From contig NZ_CATNVC010000010.1 in assembly GCF_951230135.1 (NCBI RefSeq), positions 32,460-96,459 on the forward strand: a stretch of DNA of 64,000 nucleotides. Reading direction: 5' to 3'. The position numbers and the translations under genes are program-made. How positions within the stretch are numbered: the stretch's first letter is position 1; each line of letters begins with the position of its first letter. Below the pieces are notes generated by a model. That model did not search any database, was not told where the DNA came from, and was given only the letters and a program-made list of their open reading frames with translations. The stretch is from Butyricicoccus sp. Marseille-Q5471. Lineage in GTDB: Bacteria; Bacillota; Clostridia; Oscillospirales; Butyricicoccaceae. Below, one piece after another: positions 34,752-42,125 of the stretch.

Positions 34752-35278
34752 GCAAGCAAAATATGCGGGACTGCGCAAAACGCGGCTTTCAGCATGCCAA
34801 TTCTGATAAAAGCGCCCGGAACAGTAGTTTCGGGCGCTTTTTCGGTTGAGGTACGCAAAAGGGTCTGTATCGCTAATGCGACAGGGACGGCGTTTAGGGT
34901 CGCGAGTTCCTCACGGGATAAGTAGTCGAGCAGTTTGAGTTCGTTTTGCACGGCGCGGGCATGCACCCAGAAGGGAATCGCACCGCCAAGCGTCAGCGTG
35001 CCGGCCGGAATCGAATCCAGCACGTCGGCAAGGGGATGCGGCGCGTTGGATAGCGGTGCGTTTAGCTGACCATCGCCGTACTGCACCGGCATGGGCAGAA
35101 TAACCGCCTGCACACCGATCAGGTCGGTGCGCAAATCATGCATGGGGATACCGTCGTCTATCTTATGGCGTTCGAGTGCAAAAACGCGAACCTCATGGCC
35201 TTCAGCGTGGAGAAGTCCGGCCAGATACGCCTGCCGTACATCGCCGCCGATTACCGCGAGTGTCGCCGATTTCTTCAT
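34739..35278 (-). CDS. dpaA: Dipicolinate synthase subunit A, 5' half (split gene)
   Basis: Codons 1-132 (35278-34883) are the N-terminal domain of DpaA: 'LAVIGGDVRQAYLAGLLHAE', 'ILPMPVQYGDGQLN' and 'KLLDYLSREELATLNAVP'. They line up with SpoVFA of B. subtilis up to 'YNSIP', where the 3' half (11712-11233) continues with 'TCEGA'. After the crossover the frame runs through 47 element-encoded codons to a stop at 34739. AAAGGAGG stands 8 bases before the ATG. No internal stops or shifts are present, so the half-gene is under selection or recently split. Confidence 0.92.
   Translation of the reverse strand: MKKSATLAVIGGDVRQAYLAGLLHAEGHEVRVFALERHKIDDGIPMHDLRTDLIGVQAVILPMPVQYGDGQLNAPLSNAPHPLADVLDSIPAGTLTLGGAIPFWVHARAVQNELKLLDYLSREELATLNAVPVALAIQTLLRTSTEKAPETTVPGAFIRIGMLKAAFCAVPHILLAYSG
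34808..34842. terminator. Bidirectional terminator near the element's right end
   Basis: AAAAGCGCCCG/CGGGCGCTTTT with a 12-base loop. On the plus strand it ends the MATE-marR transcript. On the minus strand it would stop transcripts starting at the dpaA promoter about 40 bases after they enter the element, so unexcised dpaA should give only a short message. Confidence 0.85.
34868..34888. other. Right attachment site of the dpaA element
   Basis: The plus strand reads TATCGCTAAT (34868-34877), GCGACA, then GGGA (34884-34887). Element sequence is to the left and dpaA codon 131 and earlier to the right. Together with the left end it reconstructs attP as TATCGCTAAT-gcgaca-GGGA-gagt-ATTAGCGGTA, whose dyad axis falls on the first GG of the shared GGGA. 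Confidence 0.8.
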
Positions 35279-35298
35279 ATCAAAACCTCCTTTGCGCC

Positions 35299-35327
35299 AG
35301 TCTATGCGGCGCAGGGGGATTGTGTCC
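35299..35327 (-). promoter_or_regulatory. Candidate sporulation promoter of dpaA
   Basis: On the minus strand CATAGACT (35306-35299) fits the sigma-E/sigma-K -10 pattern CATAnnnT, with GGAC (35327-35324) 17 bases upstream as a possible sigma-K -35. The site is immediately before the dpaA ribosome-binding site. No sigma-A promoter is evident between here and the upstream terminator. Inference only. Confidence 0.4.
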
Positions 35328-35333
35328 GCGCGC

Positions 35334-35366
35334 AAACGGCGCTCCCAACGATTGGGAGCGCCGTTT
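35334..35366 (-). terminator. Terminator after the MMPL / coiled-coil operon
   Basis: AAACGGCGCTCCCA/TGGGAGCGCCGTTT, a perfect 14-bp stem, lies just after the 698-residue secreted protein gene and insulates dpaA from it. Confidence 0.85.
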
Positions 35367-35368
35367 TG

Positions 35369-37465
35369 TCAATCATTCTGCGTAAAAACGCCTGTAATTG
35401 CGGTGAAAAGTGCTTTGAAAATATTGACGATGCGACCAAAGACACCGATGTCCTGCGTCGCGGCTTCGTCCTGCTGCACTTCGGCCGAATCATCAACCGA
35501 AATTTCCTGCGTGCGCAGAATAAACTGCAGACTGGATGGCGTTGGATTTTCCGAGGAGGTGACCGATTGCAGCGCGGCGGCGCTGTCCAGATTGATGAGA
35601 TTGGTATCCTCCTCCAAATCCTTCTTGCCGTCGTCGATGGCACTGTGAATCTCATCGGTTGCGCTCTGCAGGCTGCTTGAGCTGTTGGATGCAGTTGCTT
35701 TGGCAAGCACATCAAGAAGCCCGTCAATCGAACTGGCTACACTCTGATCGGACTGGTCGCGAACCGAGCGCAGGGTGTCCTGCGTGGACTGAAGCAGCTT
35801 GGTGGACGCGGTCAGCGCGTTGGAGGTGGCGAGCATCAATTCCGAGCCTTTGTCACATGCGCTGGTTGCCGTGCCGGTCAGCACATTCAGGCTGTCAGTC
35901 AGTGCGGGAATATCGGCCAGCAACTTGTGAATCGATTCGAGAGAGGTGTTTGCAAGCTGCGTTAGACGCTGTCCGTCAGCGGTCATATCGCCGGGCAGGG
36001 ATTCGTAATCATCAAGCAATTTGTCAATATCCTGCAGTGTAGATACCGTGCCCTGTGTCGTGCTGCTTAAATCGCCCAGACTGCCGCAAAGCTTGCCCAG
36101 ACTGGAAACCAGATTGCGCGTTGCTTCCAAAGAGCCGCCCAGTGTCTTGACTGCGGCGGCAATCAGTGCATCGGTCTGTGCATCTCCCGTGCCGGGCAGC
36201 GCACTCAGTCCTGCAAGCACCTGTTCCATTTGCGCGATGGATTCATTCAGGCGGCTCAGCGCGCTTTTCAGCTTAGACAGGTCGTCAGTCAGCGTTTTGA
36301 CAGTGTCCTTGAGACTGCTGAGCTGTATCCAGCTGTCACTGGTTTTGTCGTTCAGTGCGTCAATCAAGTCGTTCAGATTGCCCAGATTGTTATTGATGTC
36401 GCGCAGCAGCTTCTGATACTCCGTCACGTTGCTGTCGGTGTCGCTGAGAGTGCCGAGCAGGCTGTTGGTCGTAGCATTGAGGGTGGCAAGCGTGGATTTC
36501 AGCGTGGTCAGCTCGGGAATCAGCGAGTTGGATTGACCGGCCAGAGTGTCCAGCGCGGCGAGCGCGGCATCGGACTGTGGGTCTAACGTCCCACGGGAGG
36601 CAATCAGCTGCTTGCGCACTTCGTTGATGCCGGAAATACCGCCGGACAGTGTGCCGAGGCCGCTCTGCATGCTCTGCATCGTGCTGAGCATGTCGCTCAA
36701 CCCGCTGTACAGGCTGTCGCCCGAGTTGCCGAGCCGGTCCTTGATGTCACGCAAATCCGCAAGCATATCGAGGGAAGACAGCGTGGCCGGTGCCATCAGC
36801 ATAGCTATGCCCATGCTCTCAAAGCTATTGGATCCGATGCGGACGGTAAACGTGCTCTCCTCACCGGGCATGCCGAGAAAGGCCACCAGCTTATAGGTGC
36901 CGAAGGACTGTATCTGCGCGCCGGGCGCTTCAATCGACAGCGCCTTGCTCATGTCAATGCCCGTGCCGACAAGCAGGGTCATATTGTTCTTATAATATGC
37001 GCTTGCGGCAGCATTGGGGGTGGCGTGCACAGTAATCTCAATCAGACCGGCTGCACCGGCGCACTTTTCGGCCGTTGCGGGCACACCGTTAATCTTGTAG
37101 GAAACATCAAAATTCCACGGCAGCTGGATGGACGAATTGTCGGAGGGGATGCACTCATAGTAAAAGCGCTGTTGATCGGAATCAGTCAGATTCCAAGTGA
37201 CAGATGTATCCTCGACGGTCGGCTTGTCATGGGTAGACATATTGTACACATCTGAATAGTTGCCAAAATCGGTGAAGGTGTCCAATCCGTTCAGGCTGAC
37301 GCCCTTGACAATGCGCATATCGTCCGGTATGCCGTAGTAATCCATGTTGATATAGACCGACTCGTCGGTTTCGACAGTCGGCGCTGCGGCGCCTGCCGTC
37401 TGCGACAGCAGCAGGATGGCTGCAAGCGCACCCGCGGTCAGGCGGCGATAGTTATTTGTTTTCAT
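35369..37465 (-). CDS. Secreted coiled-coil (YhgE/Pip-like) partner of an MMPL exporter
   Basis: A 698-residue protein with a signal sequence (residues 1-27, 'LTAGALAAILLLSQTAGAAA'). An N-terminal beta-domain (30-240) is followed by about 400 residues of heptad-rich helices (Leu/Ser/Thr-rich coiled coil, 'LSDMLSTMQSMQSGLGTLSG' through 'LLDVLAKATASNSSSS') and an amphipathic C-terminus. This resembles the extracellular region of YhgE/Pip phage-infection proteins that accompany RND-type MMPL transporters. Its ATG overlaps the MMPL stop by 14 bases, so the two are coupled. It may form the outer part of an export or lipid-transfer apparatus. Confidence 0.75.
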   Translation of the reverse strand: MKTNNYRRLTAGALAAILLLSQTAGAAAPTVETDESVYINMDYYGIPDDMRIVKGVSLNGLDTFTDFGNYSDVYNMSTHDKPTVEDTSVTWNLTDSDQQRFYYECIPSDNSSIQLPWNFDVSYKINGVPATAEKCAGAAGLIEITVHATPNAAASAYYKNNMTLLVGTGIDMSKALSIEAPGAQIQSFGTYKLVAFLGMPGEESTFTVRIGSNSFESMGIAMLMAPATLSSLDMLADLRDIKDRLGNSGDSLYSGLSDMLSTMQSMQSGLGTLSGGISGINEVRKQLIASRGTLDPQSDAALAALDTLAGQSNSLIPELTTLKSTLATLNATTNSLLGTLSDTDSNVTEYQKLLRDINNNLGNLNDLIDALNDKTSDSWIQLSSLKDTVKTLTDDLSKLKSALSRLNESIAQMEQVLAGLSALPGTGDAQTDALIAAAVKTLGGSLEATRNLVSSLGKLCGSLGDLSSTTQGTVSTLQDIDKLLDDYESLPGDMTADGQRLTQLANTSLESIHKLLADIPALTDSLNVLTGTATSACDKGSELMLATSNALTASTKLLQSTQDTLRSVRDQSDQSVASSIDGLLDVLAKATASNSSSSLQSATDEIHSAIDDGKKDLEEDTNLINLDSAAALQSVTSSENPTPSSLQFILRTQEISVDDSAEVQQDEAATQDIGVFGRIVNIFKALFTAITGVFTQND

Positions 37466-39782
37466 CTTGATTTGCCTCCTCGTTGGGGGTGTCGGATTGT
37501 TCGGGTGGCTGCGCGGTGTTCTTTTTGCCGCAATGTATCAGCTTATCCCGCAGCGCCTTGTGCCGTTCATGACGGTTTTGACGTATTTGCGCATGCAGCT
37601 GCAGACGCTGTTTACGCAGCTCGTTGATGGTGGGAAGCACCAGCTTATGTGCGCGGATGCGGTTCATGCGAGCATGCTTGCGAGTGGCATAGTCGGGCTT
37701 GATAATCCACTTGTCGAAAATCATTAAGCAGATTGGCAGCATGAACAGTACCAGAATCACGGAAAGCAGTGCGCCGCGGCCAATCAAACGGCCAAGTCCT
37801 GCGATAGCTTCGATGGTAGTCATGAAATACAGGCCGTATGCCACGGTCATGAGAATCAAGCCGGAGGTGAGCACGCTCAGTGCGCTTGATGCAACGGCGC
37901 GGATGGCGGCCTCCTTTTTGTCACCCTGCGCACGGGCATCCAAATAGTTGTTGGTCAGCAGAATAGAGTAGTCGATTGTTGCACCAAGCTGCACACAGGA
38001 TACGATGATGAAGCCAAGGAACATAGTGCGCTGGCCGTAAATATAGGGCAGCGCCGTGTTGATATAAACCGCCGCCTCGATTGGAATGAGCACAACGAGC
38101 GGGAGGATGAACGACTTGAAGGTAATACCAACCACAATGGCCACACCAATCAGCGAGATAACGTTGACAAAGCTGTAGTCCGTGGTGATGACCTGCTTGA
38201 TGTCCTGCGTGGAAGGGGTTACACCGACAAGATACGTCTGTTGATCGGGGTAGTACTTTTCAATGGTGGAACGGATTTGATCCGAATAGCGGAAGGCGGC
38301 GTCACTCTCGCCTGCGGAGCGGACGTTTACAATCACTCTCGCCCAGTGCTCAGAGTGAAGCTGACTGGTCACACTGCCGGGCAGAAAACTCTCCGGAATG
38401 CCGTCTGGCACGGCGGATGCCAGACCGAGAGCGTATTTCACATACGGTAAATCGGCGATTTCATCGGTCATCTGCTTTTCGGTTACATTATCGCCGACCG
38501 GAACGAGTGCGAGCATCATATTGCTTTGTCCGAATTTCGCATTCATCTCCTGTTCCGCGTCATAAACCGGTGTGCCGGGGGAATTTGCTACGGCTTCGTT
38601 GCCGTATGTAAAGTCTGCCATGCCTTGACCGATAAAGCAGGGGATAACCAGCACAAGCACAACAATGAGCAGTGGCTTCCTGATTTTGTATGCAAACTCG
38701 CCGAAGCCGCGGAACTGCGGCATAAAGGAACGGTGGTGTGTTTTGCCGATAATGCCCTGAAAGCGCAGAATGAGCGCAGGCATCAGCAGCAGCACGGTCG
38801 CAAGGCTCAGCACAATGCTCTTTGCAAGCACCAGACCCATGTCGCGGCCGATTCCAAATTGCATGATGGCGAGTGCAAGGAAACCGACAATCGTGGTTGC
38901 ACCGGATGCACCGATGGAAGTAATGGCGCTGCGTAGCGCGTTGGCCATGGCCTGCTCAGGCTCGATGCCGTTTGCCTTTTCTTGCGTGAAAGCATGCAGC
39001 AGGAAAATGGAATAGTCCATGGAACAGGCGAGCTGAAGCACAGCGCCCACGGCATTGGACATAAAGGAAATCTCGCCGAAAATCAGGTTTGAGCCCATAT
39101 TAATCACGATTGCGATACCCATGATGGATAGAAACAGCACAGGCTCAAACCAAGAGGTCGTGGTTAACGTTAGGATTACGAAGATAAAAATAACGGCCAA
39201 TACCATAACGCGTGCGACCTCAGCATTGATGGTAGGCCCTAAGTTGGTATCAGAGGTGGCCGAGCCTGCGACCAGACCACGGTCTCCGACGATGGCTTCG
39301 ATTTCATGGATGGCCTTATGGGTGCGGGCGGATGAATCGCTTTCCGTAAAGGTGAGGTCCATGTATGCGCAGTTGTCCTTATAGTAGTCGTCAATCTGGG
39401 AATAATCGATAAACTGGCTCGAACCATAAATGTTGGTCGAGGTGTCGCACCACATGATGAGGTCTACGCCGTCAACATCTGCAATACGGTCTTTGATGGC
39501 CTTGGCTTCGTACAGCGTCACATCCTTCAGCATAACGCGGCCCATGCCCGGATAAGTAAATTCTTCCTTCATGATATCAAGCGCTTGCGCCGATGGGGTT
39601 GAGTCGGGAAGATATTTCGTCAAATCATAGTTGACGCCCACAATGGGGATGCAGATTAGGCTCAGCACCACTAGAATGGTAAAGACTTTTTCGATCAGCT
39701 TTCGATGGTTAATAATTAGATCGACAGGACTGTGTCCCTTCAGTTTCACAAGAAAAACACCAACCTTTCGGAAAATAGACAT
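37452..39782 (-). CDS. MMPL/RND-superfamily transporter
   Basis: A 776-residue transporter with 12 membrane helices in two SSD/MMPL repeats. The repeat cores 'SMDYSIFLLHAFTQEKANG' and 'TIDYSILLTNNYLDARAQGD' carry the proton-relay Asp in D-Y-S. Two large extracellular loops lie at about 55-215 and 415-560. The C-terminal 90 residues are cytoplasmic and very basic (His/Arg-rich). The start is ATG at 39782; a longer frame to 39839 overlaps the promoter. It is divergent from a TetR gene. The family exports lipids or siderophores; the substrate is unknown. Confidence 0.9.
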   Translation of the reverse strand: MSIFRKVGVFLVKLKGHSPVDLIINHRKLIEKVFTILVVLSLICIPIVGVNYDLTKYLPDSTPSAQALDIMKEEFTYPGMGRVMLKDVTLYEAKAIKDRIADVDGVDLIMWCDTSTNIYGSSQFIDYSQIDDYYKDNCAYMDLTFTESDSSARTHKAIHEIEAIVGDRGLVAGSATSDTNLGPTINAEVARVMVLAVIFIFVILTLTTTSWFEPVLFLSIMGIAIVINMGSNLIFGEISFMSNAVGAVLQLACSMDYSIFLLHAFTQEKANGIEPEQAMANALRSAITSIGASGATTIVGFLALAIMQFGIGRDMGLVLAKSIVLSLATVLLLMPALILRFQGIIGKTHHRSFMPQFRGFGEFAYKIRKPLLIVVLVLVIPCFIGQGMADFTYGNEAVANSPGTPVYDAEQEMNAKFGQSNMMLALVPVGDNVTEKQMTDEIADLPYVKYALGLASAVPDGIPESFLPGSVTSQLHSEHWARVIVNVRSAGESDAAFRYSDQIRSTIEKYYPDQQTYLVGVTPSTQDIKQVITTDYSFVNVISLIGVAIVVGITFKSFILPLVVLIPIEAAVYINTALPYIYGQRTMFLGFIIVSCVQLGATIDYSILLTNNYLDARAQGDKKEAAIRAVASSALSVLTSGLILMTVAYGLYFMTTIEAIAGLGRLIGRGALLSVILVLFMLPICLMIFDKWIIKPDYATRKHARMNRIRAHKLVLPTINELRKQRLQLHAQIRQNRHERHKALRDKLIHCGKKNTAQPPEQSDTPNEEANQDENK

Positions 39783-39807
39783 TGCGTTCGATTTCTTTCT
39801 GTGGTAA

Positions 39808-39873
39808 AGTATAGTACAGAAAGATAAGCGACACAACATTCAAATTTAAATCAAATGTATAAAATCATACATT
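39808..39873. promoter_or_regulatory. MMPL promoter and TetR operator
   Basis: On the minus strand TTGTGT (39836-39831), 17 bases and TATACT (39813-39808) form the MMPL promoter. AATGTAT-N6-ATACATT (39854-39873) is a perfect inverted repeat in the divergent region between it and tetR, the probable operator for TetR control of both directions. Confidence 0.7.
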
Positions 39874-39939
39874 GTGAATGATATATGTGCAAAATGTCAT
39901 AAATTTTACAAAAAGCAACAAAAGAATGGAGGATGGACG

Positions 39940-40494
39940 ATGAAGGAGCAGGAGGATAAGCGAATCCGCCGCACCAAGAAGCTGATACGGCAGGCGCTAA
40001 CAACACTGATGCAGAAAAAAGAGTTCCAGAGCATCACCGTAACGGACATTGTCCGCGAAGCGGATATTAACCGCGGTACGTTCTATGCCCATTACCGGGA
40101 TGTTTATGATTTGCGTGAGAAAATTGAAAGCGAAATGATCAGTGATTTTAAAAGCATGATTGACGGCTTTCGCCCGAATACCGTAGACACCTCTCTGCGG
40201 CCGGTGCTGGTGCGTGCACTGGACTATCTGGAAGAAAACAGTGATGTCGTCACAACGCTCATGCGGGTGAGCGGGGAAGAAGGATTTGGCCGCAAGCTGA
40301 TTGAAATTATTGAAGAATGCCGTTTGGCGACGGTATCCGGTCCGAGTCTGGAGGATTCCTATATCGGCCGGTTTGTTTCTACGGGTTTGGTCGGACTGCT
40401 TGAAAAGTGGGTCAAGGAAGAAGCGCCGCTCACGAAGGATGAGATGATTCGCCTGATGGAGAAGATTTTAAGTCCGTTGATTTATCAGACATGA
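39940..40494 (+). CDS. TetR-family regulator
   Basis: A 184-residue regulator. The HTH 'ITVTDIVREADINRGTFYAHYRDVYDL' (about residues 30-56) is typical of TetR/AcrR proteins; the C-terminal half is an all-helical ligand/dimer domain. The start is ATG at 39940 with GGAGG upstream; the longer frame from 39874 is not supported. It is divergent from the MMPL operon and most likely controls it. Confidence 0.9.
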   Translation: MKEQEDKRIRRTKKLIRQALTTLMQKKEFQSITVTDIVREADINRGTFYAHYRDVYDLREKIESEMISDFKSMIDGFRPNTVDTSLRPVLVRALDYLEENSDVVTTLMRVSGEEGFGRKLIEIIEECRLATVSGPSLEDSYIGRFVSTGLVGLLEKWVKEEAPLTKDEMIRLMEKILSPLIYQT

Positions 40495-40533
40495 AAAAGC
40501 AGCGTGTTCTCGTTTGAGAACACGCTGCTTTTT
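40494..40533. terminator. Bidirectional terminator tetR / ugtP
   Basis: An AAAAAGCAGCGTGTTCTC/GAGAACACGCTGCTTTTT perfect stem with a 4-base loop ends two convergent genes. Confidence 0.92.
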
Positions 40534-40541
40534 AATATCGT

Positions 40542-41681
40542 TTACTGCCAGTTTAGGACAAAGTCGGCAAGCCGTTCGGTTGCGTCCGGATGAGCGACGG
40601 CCTTCATGGTTTGGCGCACGGTCTGCAAGCGGGCGGGATTGTGAAATAACTGATAGACCGCTTCATCGACCGGAAAGTGCTTGGTAATCAGCGCCGCCAT
40701 CCCGTTGTTGACCAGAAAATCAACGTTGCGTTCCTCGTGCCCCGGAATGGGGTCGACGAGCAGCATCGGCAGGTTTTTCGCCAACGCTTCGGATACTGTC
40801 AATCCGCCGGGTTTAGAAATGATACAGTCGGAAGCGCTCATCATCACTTCAACGTTCTGCACGAAGCCATACGGCTTAATGATGCAGTCGCCTTCATAAT
40901 GCGCGGCATACTGCTCCACGCGGAGAAACTGCTTCTTGTTGTTGCCGCATACTACCAAAAACTGAAGCGGCAGACCGATCTGCGTCAGCTTTTCAAGATT
41001 TTTGACATTGTCGGCATACCCCATACTGCCGCCCATGAGCAACAGAGTAGGGCGTGCGGGATCGATGCCGAGCTGCTGCGCCGCATCCTCCCGTGAAAGG
41101 AGCTGGTTGAATTTGGGGTGCACCGGAATACCGAATGGGAGCAGCCGTTCAGCCGTGATGCCGCGCTTGATGCAGCGGTAGCTGAGCAGCTCGCTCGCGG
41201 TCACGATATACTGCACACGCGGCACATCCTCCCAATAGGGATGAAGCGTATAGTCGGTGACGATGCCGATGGTTTTGATATCGTCCAGTTTTTTGCGCTT
41301 TTTCAGTTCGTCCACCATCTGCGCGGCAAACACATGAGTACAGATGATGACGTCAGGTGCATAACCCGCCAGTACTTTGGCAAATTTAGATGCACCGAGC
41401 GCGTTAACGATGTTAATCATGCTGGAACCGGCACTTCCGGCCGTCAAATAACCCTGCCCGCCGTTTTCGGCAAGCTGGTAGATTAGCCGGTAAAGCGTCT
41501 GCATATGCTTGGAGGAAAACAGATAACCCTTATCGATCGTGTTTTTCACAAGATTGCTGATATAGGCGTAAACATCAAGTGTGTGGACTTCAGCTTTCTT
41601 TGCCGTCAGCATATCCCCAATTGCCTTGGCGGTCGCATGATGACCAAAGCCGGCCGTCACGGATAAAATTAATACTCTCAT
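40542..41681 (-). CDS. Diacylglycerol glycosyltransferase (MGDG synthase/UgtP type)
   Basis: A 379-residue GT28-family enzyme. 'VTAGFGHHATAKAI' (residues 8-21) is the MGDG-synthase N-terminal acceptor-binding loop, and the C-terminal nucleotide-sugar site includes 'LLLMGGSMGYADNV' and 'ISKPGGLTVSEALAKNLPML'. The enzyme adds sugar from UDP-glucose or UDP-galactose to diacylglycerol, making membrane glycolipids and lipoteichoic-acid anchors. It acts at the cytoplasmic face of the membrane. It stands alone between tetR and spoVG. Confidence 0.88.
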   Translation of the reverse strand: MRVLILSVTAGFGHHATAKAIGDMLTAKKAEVHTLDVYAYISNLVKNTIDKGYLFSSKHMQTLYRLIYQLAENGGQGYLTAGSAGSSMINIVNALGASKFAKVLAGYAPDVIICTHVFAAQMVDELKKRKKLDDIKTIGIVTDYTLHPYWEDVPRVQYIVTASELLSYRCIKRGITAERLLPFGIPVHPKFNQLLSREDAAQQLGIDPARPTLLLMGGSMGYADNVKNLEKLTQIGLPLQFLVVCGNNKKQFLRVEQYAAHYEGDCIIKPYGFVQNVEVMMSASDCIISKPGGLTVSEALAKNLPMLLVDPIPGHEERNVDFLVNNGMAALITKHFPVDEAVYQLFHNPARLQTVRQTMKAVAHPDATERLADFVLNWQ

Positions 41682-41736
41682 AGAGCTCCTCCTCGTACTG
41701 GGGTTATTTTACACCAAAGAGGAGAAAAAAGCAAAT

Positions 41737-41997
41737 CTATTGCAAAACAGACTCCTGATAGGCGTCAAGCACGCGATGCTCAAGCTCGTCGCGCAGCGCA
41801 TTGCCGACCGGATGAGCAATATCACGAAACTTACCGTCAGGCATGCGGCGGGAGGGCATGGCAAGAAATAAGCGGTCGTGGCCGTCAATAATCTTGATGT
41901 CGTGCACGGCGAAAACGCCGTCGAATGTAACCGAAACAAGTGCTTTTAAGCGACCGTATTCCGCCAGATGGCGGAACTTGATGTCTGTGATTTCCAT
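41737..41997 (-). CDS. spoVG: Septation/sporulation regulator SpoVG
   Basis: An 86-residue protein of normal SpoVG length. It starts 'MEITDIKFRHLAEYGRLKAL' and contains 'FDGVFAVHDIKIIDGHD' and the nearly invariant 'FLAMPSRRMPDGKFRDIAHP'. SpoVG binds DNA and RNA and affects septation, capsule and sporulation genes. GAAGGAG lies before the ATG. It is divergent from murC. Confidence 0.96.
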   Translation of the reverse strand: MEITDIKFRHLAEYGRLKALVSVTFDGVFAVHDIKIIDGHDRLFLAMPSRRMPDGKFRDIAHPVGNALRDELEHRVLDAYQESVLQ

Positions 41998-42125
41998 AGT
42001 GTACTCCTTCTTAACCTAATTTCATGTCAATTTCGTCTGTTTGCCTATATATATTTTGGACAAAGTGTCATATAATATACGATAGACTTTTTAAATGACT
42101 AGAGAAATTGAGGAGGCCTAGGTGT

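Larger units (their letters stand above)
11714..34887. mobile_element. Skin-like intervening element in dpaA (23,170 bp)
   Basis: The segment separates the two halves of dpaA, which lie on the same strand in the order needed for excision to rejoin them. The crossover TCCC (minus strand) is present at both ends; joining there gives GCC GTC CCC ACC (A-V-P-T) and a 291-codon gene. The reciprocal circle junction has inverted arms centred on CC. A large serine recombinase lies at the left end. No phage structural, replication or conjugation genes are seen. Cargo is a type IV pilus operon, a VWA protein and MATE/MarR. The skin (sigK) and vfbin (spoVFB) elements are the known parallels. Confidence 0.9.

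Noticed and set aside
11714..34887. The dpaA element as an ordinary prophage or conjugative element
   Set aside because: I see no capsid, tail, lysis, replication, relaxase or type IV secretion genes; apart from the recombinase unit the content is pilus, surface and efflux genes.
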